Part shown: piece by piece, positions 24,433 to 36,724 of the stretch
How the letters are laid out: every line of letters begins with the position of its first letter
Position numbering within the stretch: position 1 is the first letter of the stretch
NCBI GenBank assembly: GCA_013400155.1
Contig: VXBM01000233.1
Coordinates: 676,182 to 740,181, forward strand
Direction: 5' to 3'
Source: Helopsaltes ochotensis
Taxonomy: Eukaryota > Chordata > Aves > Passeriformes > Locustellidae
Length of the DNA: 64,000 bases
Notes under the pieces: model-generated
What the model was told of the DNA's origin: nothing
Database searches by the model: none
The model's input: the letters and a program-made list of their open reading frames with translations, nothing else
Made by a program: the position numbers and the translations under genes

Positions 24433-25461
24433 GGAGATAGGCAGATTGCACAAACAACTTCAGAAGCAATTTAGTGCTGCGAGAGAAAGCAGGCAGGATA
24501 TTTGTTTTAAAACCAAGGTTTTAAGATTCTTTTTTGGCAATAATTTTATGTCCTTCTGAAGGCTCACGCTGCCAAAAGCCCATGAAGTTCTGCATTTTAT
24601 TAGCTCTGTTGATTATCATAGCACTGGAAAGCTCAAAGGGAATACACTCTCTTACTACTTCTGTCACCCTGGAACGCGTGGGTGGTTTCTCCCTTACCTC
24701 TGTTTCTCATAAAACACAAGCTGCTAAAACAGCTTTGTTTTGTCCTTCTGTTATCCTTCACCAGCATAACTTCACTTAACTGAAATTTCCTGTAGTGCTT
24801 GTTAACCATTAATTATCTTCATAAAATAACCATGCAGATTCCAAAGGGAACCCAAAGCCATCTCAATATAATAAAAGTTAACTTCTTCACTCTCTGTCCA
24901 AGGAATGCTGTGCAATTATGTGCAAGTGAAAACTCCAGCCTGAAGAGTAGAACCATAAAATGCAAAATCCACAAGTGTGGGGATCTACCAGAAAGTTGCA
25001 GATTAAAACTACCAACTATATTAGAATTAGGAATGCCAATGCCTTTCTAATTAAAGGGACTCATTTGTTTAGACATGAGTAAAGTAGTTTAGACATTAGT
25101 AAAGTGAACTGGATCATTGTTTTTGATCACTAGAAGACAGTTTGCAGTAATGGGATTGGATAATGGTTTTGCTGAAATCAAGGAAAAGACACGCATAAAT
25201 GATTCTCCAAAGTTGTATTTGTATGATCCACTACTGTACAGTCCATGGTGTTTCCATAAAGATGTGAAGAGGCTTAGTTTTGTCCCATTATTTTTCTGCT
25301 CCACAGCAGTTACTAGTGGATTTATACAAAGAACTTCTGCTGCAGGCAACTTCAGTGACTTTGTCTAAGGAAAACGGGGAAGTTGGCTTATTTGCCTCAT
25401 TAAGTATAAACTGTTGAATAGCAGCCAAAGCACAAACCTGCAACACTAATTTTTAGAATGT

Positions 25462-25486
25462 GATCATATCTGCATCAGATATGATC
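25462..25486. repeat. 25-bp inverted repeat with 11-bp arms
   Basis: GATCATATCTG and CAGATATGATC are exact reverse complements separated by CAT. It is one of the two longest near-palindromes seen outside AT arrays. No repeat boundary coincides with it. Confidence 0.7.
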
Positions 25487-27645
25487 TGAACAGGACACCA
25501 ATGTGAAGAAAAGTGACAGGTTCAGTGCCAAAGGATGTGAGCAGGTATAGAGATACTCTGTTGTGCTAGTTATGGTGATTTGTCTGCAGATATGTCTGTT
25601 GAAGACAGCTAGACAGACAGATTTATGTATTTTAATATTATTCATCTGAGAGAACTTATATTTGCAGACATCTGAAAAAACTTCAGTGGGCCCCTTAATG
25701 TGCTCGTTATGGTTAATCTCTTTTGCAGACCTCTGAATTCCAGGTTCCCTTATATCAACCAAGATACATTTGACTACTAAAAATAGAAATAAATTATAGA
25801 TTCCAAAGTCAGCCTTCTCCAAAACCCTTAAAATGCTTGAAAAATCATTGGTTCTAGAAACTTTACAGAAAATAAATTTTATGTTAAACATCATAGCAAT
25901 AAATACTCTTTCTAGCACCAAAGGTTTAGACAATGGAGCATTTCCAGGGCTTTTTTTCTTTTTAAGCAGTTTTTCTTTCCTATATTGAAGAATATTATTG
26001 ACTTATCAAACTGACAACACTTCATAGCTCCCTAAGTAAGTATTCATTTTAATATTGTTTATATCTTTTTTTCTTGGAGGAAGAATTTAAGATTAACAGA
26101 TGACTCAGGGAAAAAAAAGTCTATCCCTAGATTGCTGCTACTTACTCTACCAACAGCATTCTTATTCTTCTTAAATGACTCTCTCCTCTATTCTCAACCA
26201 AGAATAACACTGGAAGGGATTAAGTAGGATCAGCCTGTTGAGAAAATATTGAAAATATAAATAATTGCTCCCTCCCTACTGCATCTGTGAATTTCGTGGT
26301 TGTCTTTCAGTTTTGTCAACTGTACAGTCTTCCCTAACAAAGCACAGTTTTCTGGTTGTTTCCCCAACAGGGAGTACTAGGACTTGACTTGCCCCCACTC
26401 ATACAAGAGATCTCGTATGATAATTCAGCTGTTCAACAGCCACTCTGACTTATAATGGGTTATACAGGCATAACCATATCCTTAACCTCTTTCAGCACAA
26501 TAGCAATTCATAAGAGAACTTTGAAATTTTGTTGGCCCCATGGTTTTGGCCCACACTTAGTATCTTGTCTGCATGGCATGTCAAATTAGGATCCAAAGGA
26601 CATCATCACATCACATCCAGAGCAGCTTTGCCAAATTTCACGGCATAAATAGTATCAGGGCCTCTTTTCCCTTCCTTAGGTTTGAGGGGGAAAATATATC
26701 CATTTCTAGATGTAGTGCATCTTCTGAGTGGTTATACCTGTGTTTCAGAGAGATTTGGAGGCTTGAAGTATTTTGTTGGGTGGAAAATAAAATCCAGTCT
26801 AAGAGGTATGAGTCAGAAAAAAAGTTGCATATATAATTATTGATACATTCCTTGAAAATAACTAGAAAATGTCCATAATAGACATAGATATACTTGTAAT
26901 CGATGAAAAATAGTAGAATGAAAATTTTCTAAGCTATTTCATTCCAATTAATGAGTAGAGCCAGCTTAGGAAAACACTTTTTCAAAGTATATCTTCTTGG
27001 CTTCTAATAAAGGACAAAGTAGAAGTGTTGATGCCACTGCTCTCTGAAATCATTCAGAAACTCTATCTAAAGAGATGTCCTTTTCTCAAATTTTCAGTAT
27101 TATCTGAATTATTAGTGTCATATTGAGAAGAATGTTGTTGTCATAAATAAATCCTCAATGTTTTTCTTACATTGCATAGTATGTGCTAGAATTTTTCCAA
27201 GGATAACTAAACACAAGGCTGGATTCCTCTCTGTGTGAACACTAAATACAACTTCTTTTATTTCTTAAGTTCTGTAGTTACACAAAACACTACACACTGT
27301 ATGTGGTTACATGGAAAAGCTTATTCTGGAAACTTACACTTATTACAAATAAAGCTTTATACTGTCATTACTTACTTGCAGAGATAAGTCTAACAGGGTT
27401 CTCATCTATCTATCTGGCAACATAATTTCATGAGATTAAATATTTTGATTTGTGTAGCAGATGTGTATCAGCAGCAATTACTAAAAGCGATGCTTTAACC
27501 AGAAGCTTAAAGGCACATTTCCTTGCAAAGGCAGAAGAAACAAACTGGATCAGCTTTACAGATCAACTTTTTGTTAAATTTTTATTTGGATTATACACAA
27601 ATATATGGTTTCCTTTTTCTACACTCTACTAGCATTCTGTCTAAT

Positions 27646-27785
27646 CACAGAATCTGAGAATCACAGAATGGTTTGGGTTGAAAAGGACCTTAAAGATCAT
27701 CTTATTCCAACCCTCTCCCATGGGCACTGGCACCTTCCACTAGATCAGGTTTCTCAGAGCCCCATTCAGCTTGGTCTGGTCGGGT
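27646..27785 (-). mobile_element. CR1 LINE 3' end
   Basis: The plus strand reads the reverse complement of a CR1 tail: CACAGAATCTGAGAATCACA (27646-27665), then GGTTTGGGTTGAAAAGGACC, TTAAAGATCATCTTATTCCA, ACCCTCTCCCATGGGCACTG and CAGAGCCCCATTCAGC. It is the best preserved CR1 tail in the window and is heavily 5'-truncated, as is usual for this family. The open frame 27605-27814 is its shadow. Confidence 0.93.
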
Positions 27786-30700
27786 TAACAGGCATAAAGA
27801 ACAAGATTTATTGATTTTTAAGAAGGTCTTTTTAGTTATCACAAGGGCAATGCTGACAGACTCAGGACCCTGTTGTCATACATTCTGTGTCTAGTTTGGA
27901 TTAGAGGTTTCTTATTCCATCTTTCTGAATTCTGGAATGGGAAATTTATGAAGGAGCTTGTTCAAAGAGCAAGTGACTCCTTGATGAAGAAGTTGGTATA
28001 TGCATTCACTAGGAATTCTGCCACATTTGTTTTTTAATCCTTATTCATACAATTTATCATGCTATTGCTGCACTCTTTAGAGATTTTCTTTATACTACTA
28101 AGTTTTCTTACATCAGCAAAGCTCATCTACGCAAATGTTCACATTGAGGCTTTCATAAAAAATAGAAAGGAGTTATATAAAAACTGTTAAATTGTACAAT
28201 GGCACAAAGTTAGTGTACATTAGGTAAAATTCCCCAACAACAACAACAACAACATCACTAAAAACCACCTAGAATTTTACCAGTACTTGGAACACATTTG
28301 GGGTTTTTTGGCAGTTCAGCAAGGTCTACTCCTTATATTCATCCTCTGGGTGTCCCTCTTTTAATGACCCCTTACACAGTCCAGATGGATGTGGATTTAT
28401 TTTTATAGTGAAAGGGGTTTCTTCTTAAGGTTCTCAAACTGTTCCAGGCCTTTCTGTGAACAGCTTTCTTTTTTTTTCTTTTTTGAGACCTTATGATTAA
28501 TATACAGAAAAGGATAATCATGTACAAATTAAGATAAATACCATAACAATCAAAAAGTTGTAGTAATTTGTCATGGATTTGCCAATATTACACATTTAAA
28601 TTAATAGTCTGGATGCCAGAGAAAGACATTTTTAAAATTAAGCCTGTATGGGATCCAAGCAAGTTAGAAGACAAAATATGAGTTCAAAGTGTTATTATTA
28701 TATTTTTCAAGAAGGAAATCACATTGCAAGAGGTCTGCTTAGTTACACAAATAGAGACACATAAAGGAATTCGAGGTAAAAAAGACCCTGCGGCTCACAT
28801 GGAACACAAACTGAACAGAGATAAACTGTGTTATATTCTTGAAAGAAAAATAGGAGTGAGAAAAACTAAACCAGGATCTAGAAAATATATTATTCTCTCC
28901 AAGACTTAGGAATCTGTGCTTTCTCTTACTTCTATAAGAGACAAATCTTAGGTTAAGACAAAGGGATTTGTCAGCAAAGTAATGAACTAGATGATCAAAA
29001 TTCCTGTTAGATCTGTTACTACTTCCATTGGTATCTTTTTGAACATAGGGACTATTTTGTGTCCGGTTGGAAAATCTGTCTGGCCAACGTCAGACAACTA
29101 ACAAATCATACCATGCTTTCTGAAGTCTGTCTGTGCTATACTAAACGTGGCAAAATATTTTTACATGTAGCACATATCATGTTCAATAAGCCCTTGGGAA
29201 TCAGGAGGCAGGCACTTAGTAATCAGATTTGTCAGTGGTGGTGCTCTGTCACTTTTATGAACTGTTCAAAAACTGAAATTGGATCAGTCAGTAGAGTCTA
29301 AGCTCAGATTTCTGGAAACACATCATTTATTTGTATCAAAGATAGTTAATTTTATAGATGTTTACCTAAACTCACTTGTCTGATTAAAGATGTGCCAACA
29401 CATTTCTTATATTACTAATTCAGTTGATGAGAATTCAGTTCCTATCATGTTTACACAGACTTGGCAATATTGGTGATTTTGGTCTCCTGAATAATTCTGT
29501 GCCTAAGGGTCATGGCAGTGCTGGTGCCTGCAGTGATGTTCCTGGCAGGGACTGCGTTCTCTTATTGCCTTATCTGTGCCTTGCAGAACTGCAGCTTCAC
29601 CTTTACTGCTTCCATCAGCAATTGTCTAAGAATTCTCAGATATATCACCTATTGCTTGTACTTTTATCTCCACTTAAGCTCTCATTGCTCAAAATAAGTC
29701 TCTAAAAGATAATACTATGGTAAAATAATTTGTTAGACTGGTTTTTTAGCTTCTTGCTTTATTCCTTCTCATTGAAATAGTGTTTCAATGCTTCTGTCTG
29801 TCTTTACAGTTCCTAATGCACGTGGTACCTTCTTTGTTGTAACTTGTACCTTCCTTTTTATAACTTTTTTGTCTGCTAATTTCATTTTGTGCAAACTTCA
29901 AGTTCTGCATGATTGCTTTTTAGTGTATTTTAGGTCTAATAATAATAATAATACCAAGCAAACTTTTTTAAAATGCAAAATACTTGAATAATATATGAAA
30001 CAAGATATTTTTCATTTTCTGTGTCTTTTTCAATGCAAATCTCACACTGTACTTAGATTTACTGAAGAGAATTCTTTCTCTGGACAGCACTGCCTCAGGA
30101 AATCTGAGATAATTTTCAAACTGATAAGAATTATTATAATTTGTGTGCATCACTAAGACGCATTTTGTCTTTGCAAATGCAATCAACAACTAACTCAAGA
30201 TATGGGTTCTTCTGTCTTCTCATTCATAAAGTTCTTTGCTGTCACCTTTTATCACTTCGCCTTTATTATGATGATTGGAGTAATTTTTGTTGTTGTTGGA
30301 AAAGGATCACTGGAACAAATGACATTTTAGAATTTAGAAAACAACAAAATATTTAAAATAAAATCTCTGCATAATGAACATGGGGTTTTGCCACTTACAG
30401 TAAATTCAGTTTTAATTGTCTTACCAGAATACAAGGTTAACAGCTCAAGAGTAGGAATGTAACTGCATCTCCTGTTTAGAAAGTGATACTACTAAAAATG
30501 TATATTTGAGTAGCTACATGTAATCTTAATTATTTTACACCTGGAACATGCTATAAATGTCCTTTTCAGTTTCTCTATTTTCTTCCTAATAAAAGGATAA
30601 TTTTCTCAGAATCCCATTGCATTGCACTTTTGTATTCATTTTAAATCATATAATTCTGCAACTAATATTTTGTATTACACTCTGAACCACCACTGCAGTG

Positions 30701-33700
30701 CTTCTTCAGCATTAATTGTTAGAATGAATATCTGGAAAATTTTGTCCTTTGTGCATCTGAAAAAATGCAGGGTGATATTGTGGCTCCTTTCCTGATTCAC
30801 CCAAAGGAAATTTTGTCAATTTAGAAATCTTTTCTTCAGGTGGGAAAAACTGCCCTTCTGGGTGTACTTTTCTTATCACTGACTCGGAGAAATGGACAAC
30901 ATGGACAACTATCTTAAAACAGATATGTTGCTTTAGTGAGCCAAAACAAGATAGCATAAATCCTAATATGTCCTACCTGGAGAACACAGGTAGCATTGCA
31001 GATGTTTTTTTCAAATGATGTTTTCCTATTTCTGCTGATTCCATGGGGGCTTGAGTTAAAGTTAAACAAGCTTCCTTTTAACAGAACTGCACTGAGTGCA
31101 ATCACACTTTGTAAACAAACCTGGCTTAATCTTTTCTCCTTTTGCAAAGGAGAAAACGGGAAACAACCTTGGCAAAAAGATTGCCATTTTTCAACTCATT
31201 GTAAATATGTTCTCTATTGGAAGAGTTGCATAATTACCTAATACATCATTAATAATGTTGCATTTCATTACAAACATTATATATTATATGTACCTCTACT
31301 CTTATCTGAGACAGATCATATTTTTAATATACATCCATCTTCAGTACTGGTCTGAGTGTCTGTGCAGCTTCTGCTCTAAAATTTAACAAAGTGTGTGCAT
31401 TTCTGTTAGCATGGTTTTTCTCACTGAATATTCCTTTGCTTCAAAGAAGGTAGTTATCCCAAGTGATTTATTGTTTAATGCTATAAATATCAAACAGACC
31501 CTTTATTTATATGTCTGTTTGATTTGTATTTTTAAACAATTTTTAAAAGCCATATTCTAAACATGTGGTCTTACATCTGAAGGTGTACTTGTTTCAAGGA
31601 CTGAAGTCCCAGAAATTGTGTTTATACTGCACAAGTGGGCATGTTCCACACAAAATATGCAATCCTGCTTCCATGGCCATATGGATCCTGTATGTGTGTC
31701 CATCCTCCCTAGGTTGGAAAGGGAGTGAGGTCTCACTCTGCCCAAAATATGCCATCCAAACATTCATGCAAGGTATCACAGAACCCCAGATACACTACCA
31801 AATGTGCTTACAGTAAAGATAAAATTTAAACCAAATCCCACCAAATGGCTGGAAGGAAACATGAATTAAATGTGCTGGGTGGCCAGAAACAGCCTCAATC
31901 TACAGAAAGTTTAGTGTCAAGAACTATATTCTTCTTAGCTTTGGAGTAGAAAACTGAGCAACTTTACAACTGTAGAATTTTTCTTCTTCCTTTAGCTCTA
32001 TTTAGCTCCATTTGGTTGGACCTAGCTCCATTATAGCTCATGAAAAAGTATTTTGAAATACAACCAACTTTGTTTTACTGAAAGAGGATCAGTCATTTCC
32101 TCACTGAAGAGACAAAATATTTACCTGATTAAACTATTATGTTATGTGCACTGTAATTACCTAAATGAATGCAATAACTTTAAAAGTATTGAGTCAGCCT
32201 GACTAAACTAATTAAAAGAATATAAAGATTTGACCTATGAAAATCAGGACAATATTTTACCCCATACCCTTAGGTATAGTACTAAGAAAGATAATTGCTT
32301 GAAACTTCAAATAAGACTTTGTAAGTTTAACATGTCCAACAAATTCTGAACAGTAAGAAAATCTAAATCCAGGACAGAAACTTATTAGAAGCACTGAGAA
32401 ACCAGATTATTTGGATTTTTTTATGGACAACAATAAATTTATTACCAGAAATCAGACATTTCTTGTAAAATTTTATTACCATTAGAATATTAGTGCTTTT
32501 CTTATGGCCATCACTTTCTGAAACTTATGCAGCTTTCTGTTTGCACTCATGTTGGGAGGAAATTTGTTGATGCTCCACCTGTTATTCAAAGCCTTTCAAA
32601 ACTACATGCTAAAATCCATTTTATAATTCTGTGGAGAGGAACACTGACAACCAGTTTCCAAAGTGCCTGAAATTGTAAACACAGAAAAACAGGAAAAGGA
32701 AATAGAAAATCTCTAGTTTGTAATCTAATGGAAAATGAACCTTAGCTGAAATTTTCTGCAATCAACACCACTTTATCAAAGAAGCTGAGTATTCAACTGA
32801 GTCATATGGGCAAAAAGCTCTTGGAAATCCATCCTTAAGTTGTGATCTCTAGAAATTTTTCATCTTGGCAGCTTAAAATTAATGCACATCTATACCTTTT
32901 AGTCTCAGATACCAGACTAGCACTTTGTTAGTTAAGAATCTCTACTTTTATATAGAAAGCTTCTAGGTTGAAAAATCCTATTAAAGCTACCTTTCTGTTA
33001 CCACTTCTGAGAGGGAATGGTGCTTATACACTTTTCCTTAAGCAGTCTACAAGTCTAAACTGTTTTTTACATATAGATTTTGCATGGCCTAGCTTTATAT
33101 CGTGTGTAGAATTTTGACGAGAGTGAAAAGGCATCTACATGATGGACAGCAATGTAACTTTGTTATTCAAAGCATCTCTGTGGGAAATTCCTTGCACATG
33201 CTTTTCTTCCTGACACAGTTGTTTTTTAACAGCTGTGATCATTGGCTTGATTATCTTGTTTGTTATCCATGTGTGAAGGATACATCAAACAGAAGTGATT
33301 TTGTGAACAAATCTACTTCCCAAAGTGCCTATGTCTCCTCCTGCAAGTCTGGAGAAAAATCAGAGCTTTTTCAGTTGAACATCTGTCTGCAAGAAAAGTT
33401 TTGAAAACACCCTGCCAATACTAGATGGCTTTACTCGTAAAAATGCCACTGCTATTCCACAAATGATTACACTCATTTTCTTCTCAGGACTCAACCTCCC
33501 TTTTAAATGTTGTTAGGATATCAAGTGCTTGATCAAATTTAAAGCAGGACAGCTTAGGATCACCATTTGTTAATACATCAGCAAATTCCTTTCAGGAATG
33601 TGCTGTTCAGCATATTGTACTCCGGGATCAATTGGTTTCTGTAAATGAGGTCATGAATCACTTAATTGGGATACAGACCTGGAAAACACTCCAGTGGTTT

Positions 33701-36540
33701 GGAAATCACTACATTCTGTGTTTTTCATGGAGCCTGGGTTTCCTAATGCATATTCAAATTGAATTGATACAGACAGATACAGTTGTAAGATTCCACATGA
33801 CAGTATGCTTTTTTACAGCAGCCATAAGTAATTACTCTAAGGTGGTAAAGAGAGGTACAGACCAGCGTGGCACACACACACTAATTAATTCTGGGATTCT
33901 GGAAATTAGAATACCTACTTTGTATGAAGTAACAGCTTATTTCATAGGTTTCTCAGAAAAAAACATGAGCCATGTCTGTAAACGCATTAGTTGTTTTTCT
34001 ACCTTCTGGTCCTCTATCAACAAGTGATTCCTCTGTTATGATCTTTCTAGCTATCAAAAGTTAGAACAAACACAGCATTGGGCTAAATCTGATCCTTTTG
34101 GTCAGACAACAAACCCAGGAAAAATAAAATCAAAAAGAGCTAAGCATTTATATTGGATGTAACAGAGTTATGCCTTGGTTTGGCGGTAAACTGTAGGACA
34201 CCTCCTTCCTGCTCTACTGCCCTAATTCCACATTTGCATATTGAATTCAGTGACAAAACTACTCTGAACTTCAGATGTCCTGTAACAAAAATAAACTGTC
34301 ACATTCAAACTAAATTGGGAATTATAACTGAACAATTAAATTAAGCAACAGAAAAATAGCAAAGTGTTGGGAATGAAGAGCTCCATTCATACTGATCTAA
34401 GGAAAAGGAAATGTCATCTTCAGAATTTATTTCCCTATAATATTTAGCCAAAGTTCTTATGATTGTTTGCATGATAGAGAGAGTGTGAAGCCTTCATTTT
34501 TAACCAAAAATAATTAGAATCCTCTATGATTGTTTTGAGTCAATTTTGTTAAAGATAACCAGCTGAGACTACTTTAAAAATGGTCATGATAGTGCTGGAC
34601 AAGCCTGTGTCTTCTTGTCAGACTGAAAGGACTAAGCTCTTCATTTATGCTGTTTATAGCAGATTATGTGAACATCTCCAACCCTCAGCAGATCCATTCA
34701 GGGTCAATCTGTAAATATGAAGTGTCTCCTAGTGGAAAAAAAATACTCCCTCACCTACATTATCTGTGTGCCAGATTCCCTTTGGAGTAGGCTGCTAGAA
34801 GTCTTGTTGGTGATTTTTTTGGCATTATGTTCTGCTAAAGCAATTCCCTGAGTGCTAGCATGCTCACTCCAGTGTGCTTCTCAAGTGTGAATAGATCCTC
34901 AGTTCAGCTCTCTGTTTCTGAGATAGGAGACATCACATTCCTGTGAGAAATGTCCTTATCAATCTTCTGTGCTCGACATTATCTGCACAAGGGGCAATAG
35001 AGGCCCTAAAATACCTTGTGCCTCTGGACAATCCTGTCACCAGCTGTAGAGTGAGCCTGTCCTCACTGTTTCTCCTTGCTGAAGCTCTTCAAAGGTTATT
35101 TAACCCATGCTGGCCACAGACAGCCAAGTTGGACCCTACATCCAGTAACACTGCCTGCAGCCTTCTCACCAGCAGGTGCTCATCACAACCACACATTCTC
35201 CATGGGAATAAAGTGCAATGAAAATCACCTTCATCAAGGAAACTGCTGTTTTCTCATCAAGCTATTAACACAAAAAATACATCAAGTCATTCATTTTTCC
35301 CAAATAGTTGAAAAGATATTCCTTAGCAGAAATGTAGGTTAGACTTTTATATCACTGGCCTAAATCTATATTTAGTCTATTAGCTGCTCTGGTCTTTTAT
35401 GTATTTGAAAGAAGAACTGGGGCCTTAATATATTAAGACAGCCTTAAGACAGCTTTCAGACTCTAATTAGGAATCCACAGAAAGGGAAAAATTTTTTGTT
35501 ATGATAAACACTGACAGAAATGTAGTTACACAAGTCAAGCACTCCTGGTGTAATAACACTACCCACCTGTAACTCAGCCAAGCAGAAGGCTAATGCCAGA
35601 CAGGGAAACAAAGGGGGATCAGGAGACCCAGACAGAAGAGGAACCAAAGGCCGTTTGTCAAGCAGTGGCCTTTTCCTTAGCCAAATATTGGTTAGGACAA
35701 GTCCTTATATGTAATGGATCCAGAAAACAATTAGGGGTGAAAGACTGAATGATCTAGCTCAGCTCCATAGATCAGTTGCCATACAGAATATTTCCTTCCT
35801 GCAGTTTCTCTTCCAACTGGAAAAACAAGACCCAAGGATTTATGCCTTAACTTTGAAGTCTTCTTCCTTACCTCAGATATTCACAATTACAAGAACTTTC
35901 AAAGGAACAGGGAAAAAGTCCAGTAGTAAGTTGTTCTAGTAATAATCCCATCAAAGTTTATTTCTACTTTTTCAGTGCAATTCATTCTTCAATATGCAAT
36001 TTATATTTGATTTAGATTAGGTTTGATTTCAACTAATTTCTTTAAAGGCAAGGTATATTGCAATCATGTCTTCTATGTCAAGCCCGCCTCCCCCAATCAA
36101 TTTGACCTAATTATGCAATGTAAAGAGGTGTGATGGAAGAATGAAAATTTTAAAGACAGTTAGACTCATACAAATTTAACAAAAAATTGTTACAGGACTA
36201 GAGAAGAAAAACACAATTAGTGGTCTTTTCTGTGCAAAAGTCAACTCATTATCCTTCATGTTTTGCCTGTTGATGTGCCAGATGGTGCATAAGCTGCTGG
36301 CCAAGCTATGGCACATACCTCACAGACCACGATGGAATAAAGAGGGCAGCTAGAATTGCTGAGAAATTCTGAGGATTCTCAGAAAAGATGCAGAAGGATG
36401 GATCTGAAGGTATTGAGACAGATTTCTGAGGCTAAGGTATAGGTACAAAGGACATGAACTTATGGGAAAGTAAGATAAATAGTTTGACTTTCTGTCATAA
36501 GAAGGCACAGGGTAATAAGCCATAGGAAAAGATCAATGTT
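27786..36540. other. Gene-free AT-rich DNA
   Basis: About 8.8 kb without a supported gene. Landmarks are a CAA microsatellite (28235-28253), a poly-T/C tract (28465-28488), an AAT run (29938-29954), and four closely spaced TAGCTC words at 31994-32038. Open frames at 33102-33404 and 33632-34027 (131 codons) have no recognisable domain and no flanking splice pattern that I trust. I could not identify any transposon here, which is a long interval even for a bird. Confidence 0.5.
28235..28253 (+). repeat. CAA microsatellite
   Basis: Six CAA units in a row. A similar CAA/ACA array lies at 60970-60990 just upstream of the promoter. Confidence 0.85.
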
Positions 36541-36724
36541 CTGCTTTCAGTTCCATCACAGCTCTGTTGGGTGTCTTACCAGGTCAGTCAACTAATCAGT
36601 CAGTGCACTAGATTCCCATAAAATAGGGATAAAATGCTTACTTTACAGGTTGTAGAGAGGTCATTCACTTTTGCTAGAAAAAGGCTTTGCAGCATTTGAA
36701 AAATCCATAGAAGTGCAAAGTGTA
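36541..36724 (+). mobile_element. Ancient MIR/L3-type SINE relic
   Basis: The order of blocks follows MIR or L3-tailed SINEs: CATCACAGCTCTGTTGGGTG and GTCTTACCAGGTCAGTCAAC (core: GCTCTG...CTGTGTGACC...GGCAAGTCA), then GATTCCCATAAAATAGGGAT (TTCCCCATCTGTAAAATGGGGAT), CTTACTTTACAGGTTGTAGA, AGGCTTTGCAGCATTTGAAA, and a final ATAGAAGTGCAAAG (36706-36719). Such elements are hundreds of millions of years old and are non-autonomous. Some copies became regulatory elements, but nothing here shows that directly. Confidence 0.65.

Larger units (their letters stand above)
22298..27643. other. Gene-free AT-rich DNA
   Basis: No exon recognised. The longest open frame (minus, 25475-25933) has no domain and normal background composition. 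Two inverted repeats (24412-24432 and 25462-25486) and a short CR1 tail (23505-23545) are listed separately. Confidence 0.5.

Noticed and set aside
25475..25933. Minus-strand open frame of 152 codons
   Set aside because: No domain, no codon bias, no Kozak or splice context, and background composition. Chance opening in AT-rich DNA.
33632..34027. Plus-strand open frame of 131 codons
   Set aside because: Hydrophobic-looking but without signal peptide logic, domain, promoter or splice sites.
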